Below, in pieces: positions 62,227 to 64,000 of a stretch of DNA of 64,000 nt. Both the position numbers and the translations under genes were made by a program. Location: positions 62,001-126,000 of the forward strand of contig WNNJ02002420.1 of the NCBI GenBank assembly GCA_012934845.2, in the 5' to 3' direction. Under the pieces are notes generated by a model. The model was not told the DNA's origin. It ran no database searches and saw only the letters and a program-made list of their open reading frames with translations. Origin of the DNA: Pomphorhynchus laevis (taxonomy: Eukaryota; Acanthocephala; Palaeacanthocephala; Echinorhynchida; Pomphorhynchidae). Each line of letters starts with the position of its first letter. The first letter of the stretch is position 1.

Positions 62227-63828
62227 AATAATATGTTTAACTCGTTTCTATGTGAAGATCTGCCACCTCAGGAATGGAGAGAGGGAATGGTGAAGGTTCT
62301 TTATAAAGGTAAGGGTAATAGATATATCCCTGATTCCTATCGTGGTATATCACTCCTGAATCAGTCATACAAACTCTTGACGCAGATCGTTTATATACGA
62401 CTAATTAGATATCGGCAGCATTTACTTCCATTTGAGCAATATGGATTTCGACAAGGCACATGTACGAGTGATGCTCTTAGAGTTTTACGAGCACTTGTAA
62501 TAGAAAAGTTCTAAGCGCATAAATCACTCTAAACGATTTTTGTGGACTTTGAGAAGGCTTTTAATTCCATAGATCAAAACTTATTATTGAGAAAGGTTAA
62601 ACATGGCGCTAAAGTATATGGCCGCTTTCTTCAACTTATAAGCAGCATCCTTCAACCAAGTTCACTTAGAATATTTGACGGGATTCAGTTTTCACAATCC
62701 TTTTGCGTAAACCGTGGTGTCTTGCAAGGAGATCCTCTTAGCCCCCTACTTTTTGCTTTCTTCGTTATGGACATCCCAAACTGCCTATGTCGAAATTCGA
62801 ATAGGGTATGGTCAGTGATGTATGCAGATGATCTTGCATAGTGTGGGATACTATATCCTCTTCTCAAAGAACCTTAGATGCGTTGTATTATTATTGTACA
62901 TCTTACAAAATGAAGGTTAACATCGAAAAGACCAAAGTCGTCAAGTTTCGTAAGGGTGGTCCACGGTGCAAGCATGATCAGCTTACATTTCGGCAACGAG
63001 TCAAAATAATTACGGCAACAAGTTTGATCCATAATCTGGGAAGTCTCTCTTTCGAGAGTGCATTGAGGTATTTCAGAGTCATGTTGCTGCCCATGATTAG
63101 TTATGGTCTTTCTGTTGTATGGAATTATTTGACTTCCGGTAATTTCATGCAGCTCGACAGATGTCAGTCAAGATTCTTAAAGCGCATAGTGGGAGTTTCA
63201 CCAAAGACATCATCCACGTTAGTTTCTACCATGCAGCTGTACCACCTTTATCCGTATATCTGCGCAGTCTTCTTAATATGATCGAAACTATTAATTATAC
63301 TGCAAATCTAGAAAAATTTAACAAGAAAGTATCTGGGATTGATCCGGAACACTTTTTAACGCCAGTTGCCTGTCAACGGCATTGGAAAAATTCACACACT
63401 TTTAAGCGGCCATTGGTTTGGCGTTTCTCTACTCATGGGTATCACGATAAGATTTGTCGTATGCACATTCCTTTACATTCGCGATCGTCGTGCTGTTCGT
63501 GCAAATTTTGTTTGTGCACTTGCTGGTCATTGCTTCATATTTTCGAATGTCCATATTGGCAGAATTTGAGTTTGCAAGATCTCGATCGTATGAAGTAAAG
63601 TGCACGATCTATCTAAGGCCTTTTAAGAGGAACAGTGCAGAAGCATTAGGGGCATAGTATATGACGAAAAGAAGATGCAATATAGTGGTACAACGTCTAA
63701 CATCAGCATCCGTTTAAATTGACTGTATTTGATTTATTGTAACTATATTTTCTTTCTTTTATATTTTGTTGAAACCGAGAGGCGCGATGGCAATAAATTT
63801 TCTCTTCGGTTATATTATATTATATGAA
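62227..63828 (+). mobile_element. LINE-D copy 5, right part (RT and C-terminus)
   Basis: Continues from 57945: MFNSFLCEDLPPQEWREGMV, KVLYKGKGN, SYRGISLLNQSYKLLTQ, EQYGFRQGTCTSDAL; then DFEKAFNSIDQNLL, NRGVLQGDPLSPLLFAFFV, MYADDLA (62542-62841), thumb (62841-63281) and C-terminus (63161-63598) with WRFSTHGYHDK and the Cys cluster CCSCKFCLCTCWSLLHIFEC. The 3' UTR has GAGGCGCGATGGCAATAAAT and a TTATATTATATTA tail. Three or four frame breaks. Confidence 0.83.
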
Positions 63829-63831
63829 TAA

Positions 63832-64000
63832 TATTAAATCAGCTAACTGAGTCTACGTATTTAATATAATTACAAAATAAACAAAACATAATAATGCTAA
63901 ATCAAAATTTAATAATTAAATAATAAAATTAATAATTGTTTTTAGATTTTCTATGATTTAAATCAAGTTAAAAAAATGAAATTTAAAATAAACGTCATTT
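63832..64000 (-). mobile_element. PLE copy 4, terminal part, runs out of the window
   Basis: TCAGCTAACTGAGTCTACG and following ~165 bp match the low-coordinate end of PLE copy 3 (47805-47970), i.e. the 3' terminus of the element in minus orientation. The rest lies beyond 64000. Confidence 0.85.

Noticed and set aside
1-64000. LTR retrotransposon, retrovirus or Polinton
   Set aside because: No gag/protease/integrase or capsid-type signatures and no paired LTRs were recognised; all RT sequences fit LINE, REL or Penelope types.
1-64000. rRNA genes as targets of the R2-like REL elements
   Set aside because: No 28S or 18S sequence is recognisable next to any REL copy.

Overview
The window is a piece of AT-rich nuclear DNA from an invertebrate animal. 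Evidence for this is spliced host coding sequence (GT/AG introns), a eukaryotic tRNA gene with Pol III signals, and a dense mixture of LINE and Penelope-like retroelements. The exact phylum cannot be read from sequence alone. The LINE mix, the Penelope-like elements (PLEs), the hammerhead-like motifs and a ferritin without a visible iron-responsive element would all suit a flatworm, but that is a guess.

Only two host genes are clear. One is a heavy-chain-type ferritin on the + strand. It has two alternative TATA-led first exons (26893-26991 and 27600-27689), a remnant of a third (about 28937-29040), and two shared downstream exons (36608-36916 and 36978-37073). The first intron is about 9-9.6 kb and is filled by retroelement remains. 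The other is an intact tRNA-Gly(GCC), minus strand, 44607-44677.

Nearly everything else is retrotransposon. Five groups recur. (1) REL: non-LTR elements with a C-terminal restriction-like endonuclease, in three families: REL-1 at 4203-6971, 12838-13945, 16110-20085, 22887-23880 and 48340-53640 (split); REL-2 at 10930-11095, 11190-11330, 23885-24394, 30031-30170 and 45200-46350; REL-3 at 8404-9060. (2) LINE-C: a CR1/L2-group APE LINE at 1-4160, 32965-36203, 41391-44209 and 48928-53188. (3) LINE-D: an APE LINE at 25615-26380, 38791-41390, 53641-57295 and 57340-63828 (split). (4) LINE-E: CR1-type, including an apparently intact copy at 57946-62226 whose ORF1 stop and ORF2 start overlap as ATGA. 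(5) PLEs with YIDD reverse transcriptase and separate GIY-YIG fragments. A tandem pair of tRNA-derived SINEs and an RTE-like scrap complete the set.

Layout: 1-8 kb holds LINE-C, a 22-unit minisatellite and REL-1; 8-16 kb is a mosaic of PLE and REL scraps, a hammerhead-ribozyme-like tandem unit and the SINE pair; 16-26 kb holds a nearly full REL-1, CR1 scraps, REL-2 and a 258-bp tandem repeat; 26-37 kb is the ferritin locus; 37-48 kb holds PLE, LINE-D, LINE-C, the tRNA gene and REL-2; 48-64 kb holds two clean nests (LINE-C in REL-1 with a 6-bp target duplication, and LINE-E in LINE-D). The most novel-looking signals are the 326-bp-spaced hammerhead pair at 11845-12305, the ferritin first-exon duplication, the repeated 5' ends of LINE-C and the long C-terminal tails of REL-1.
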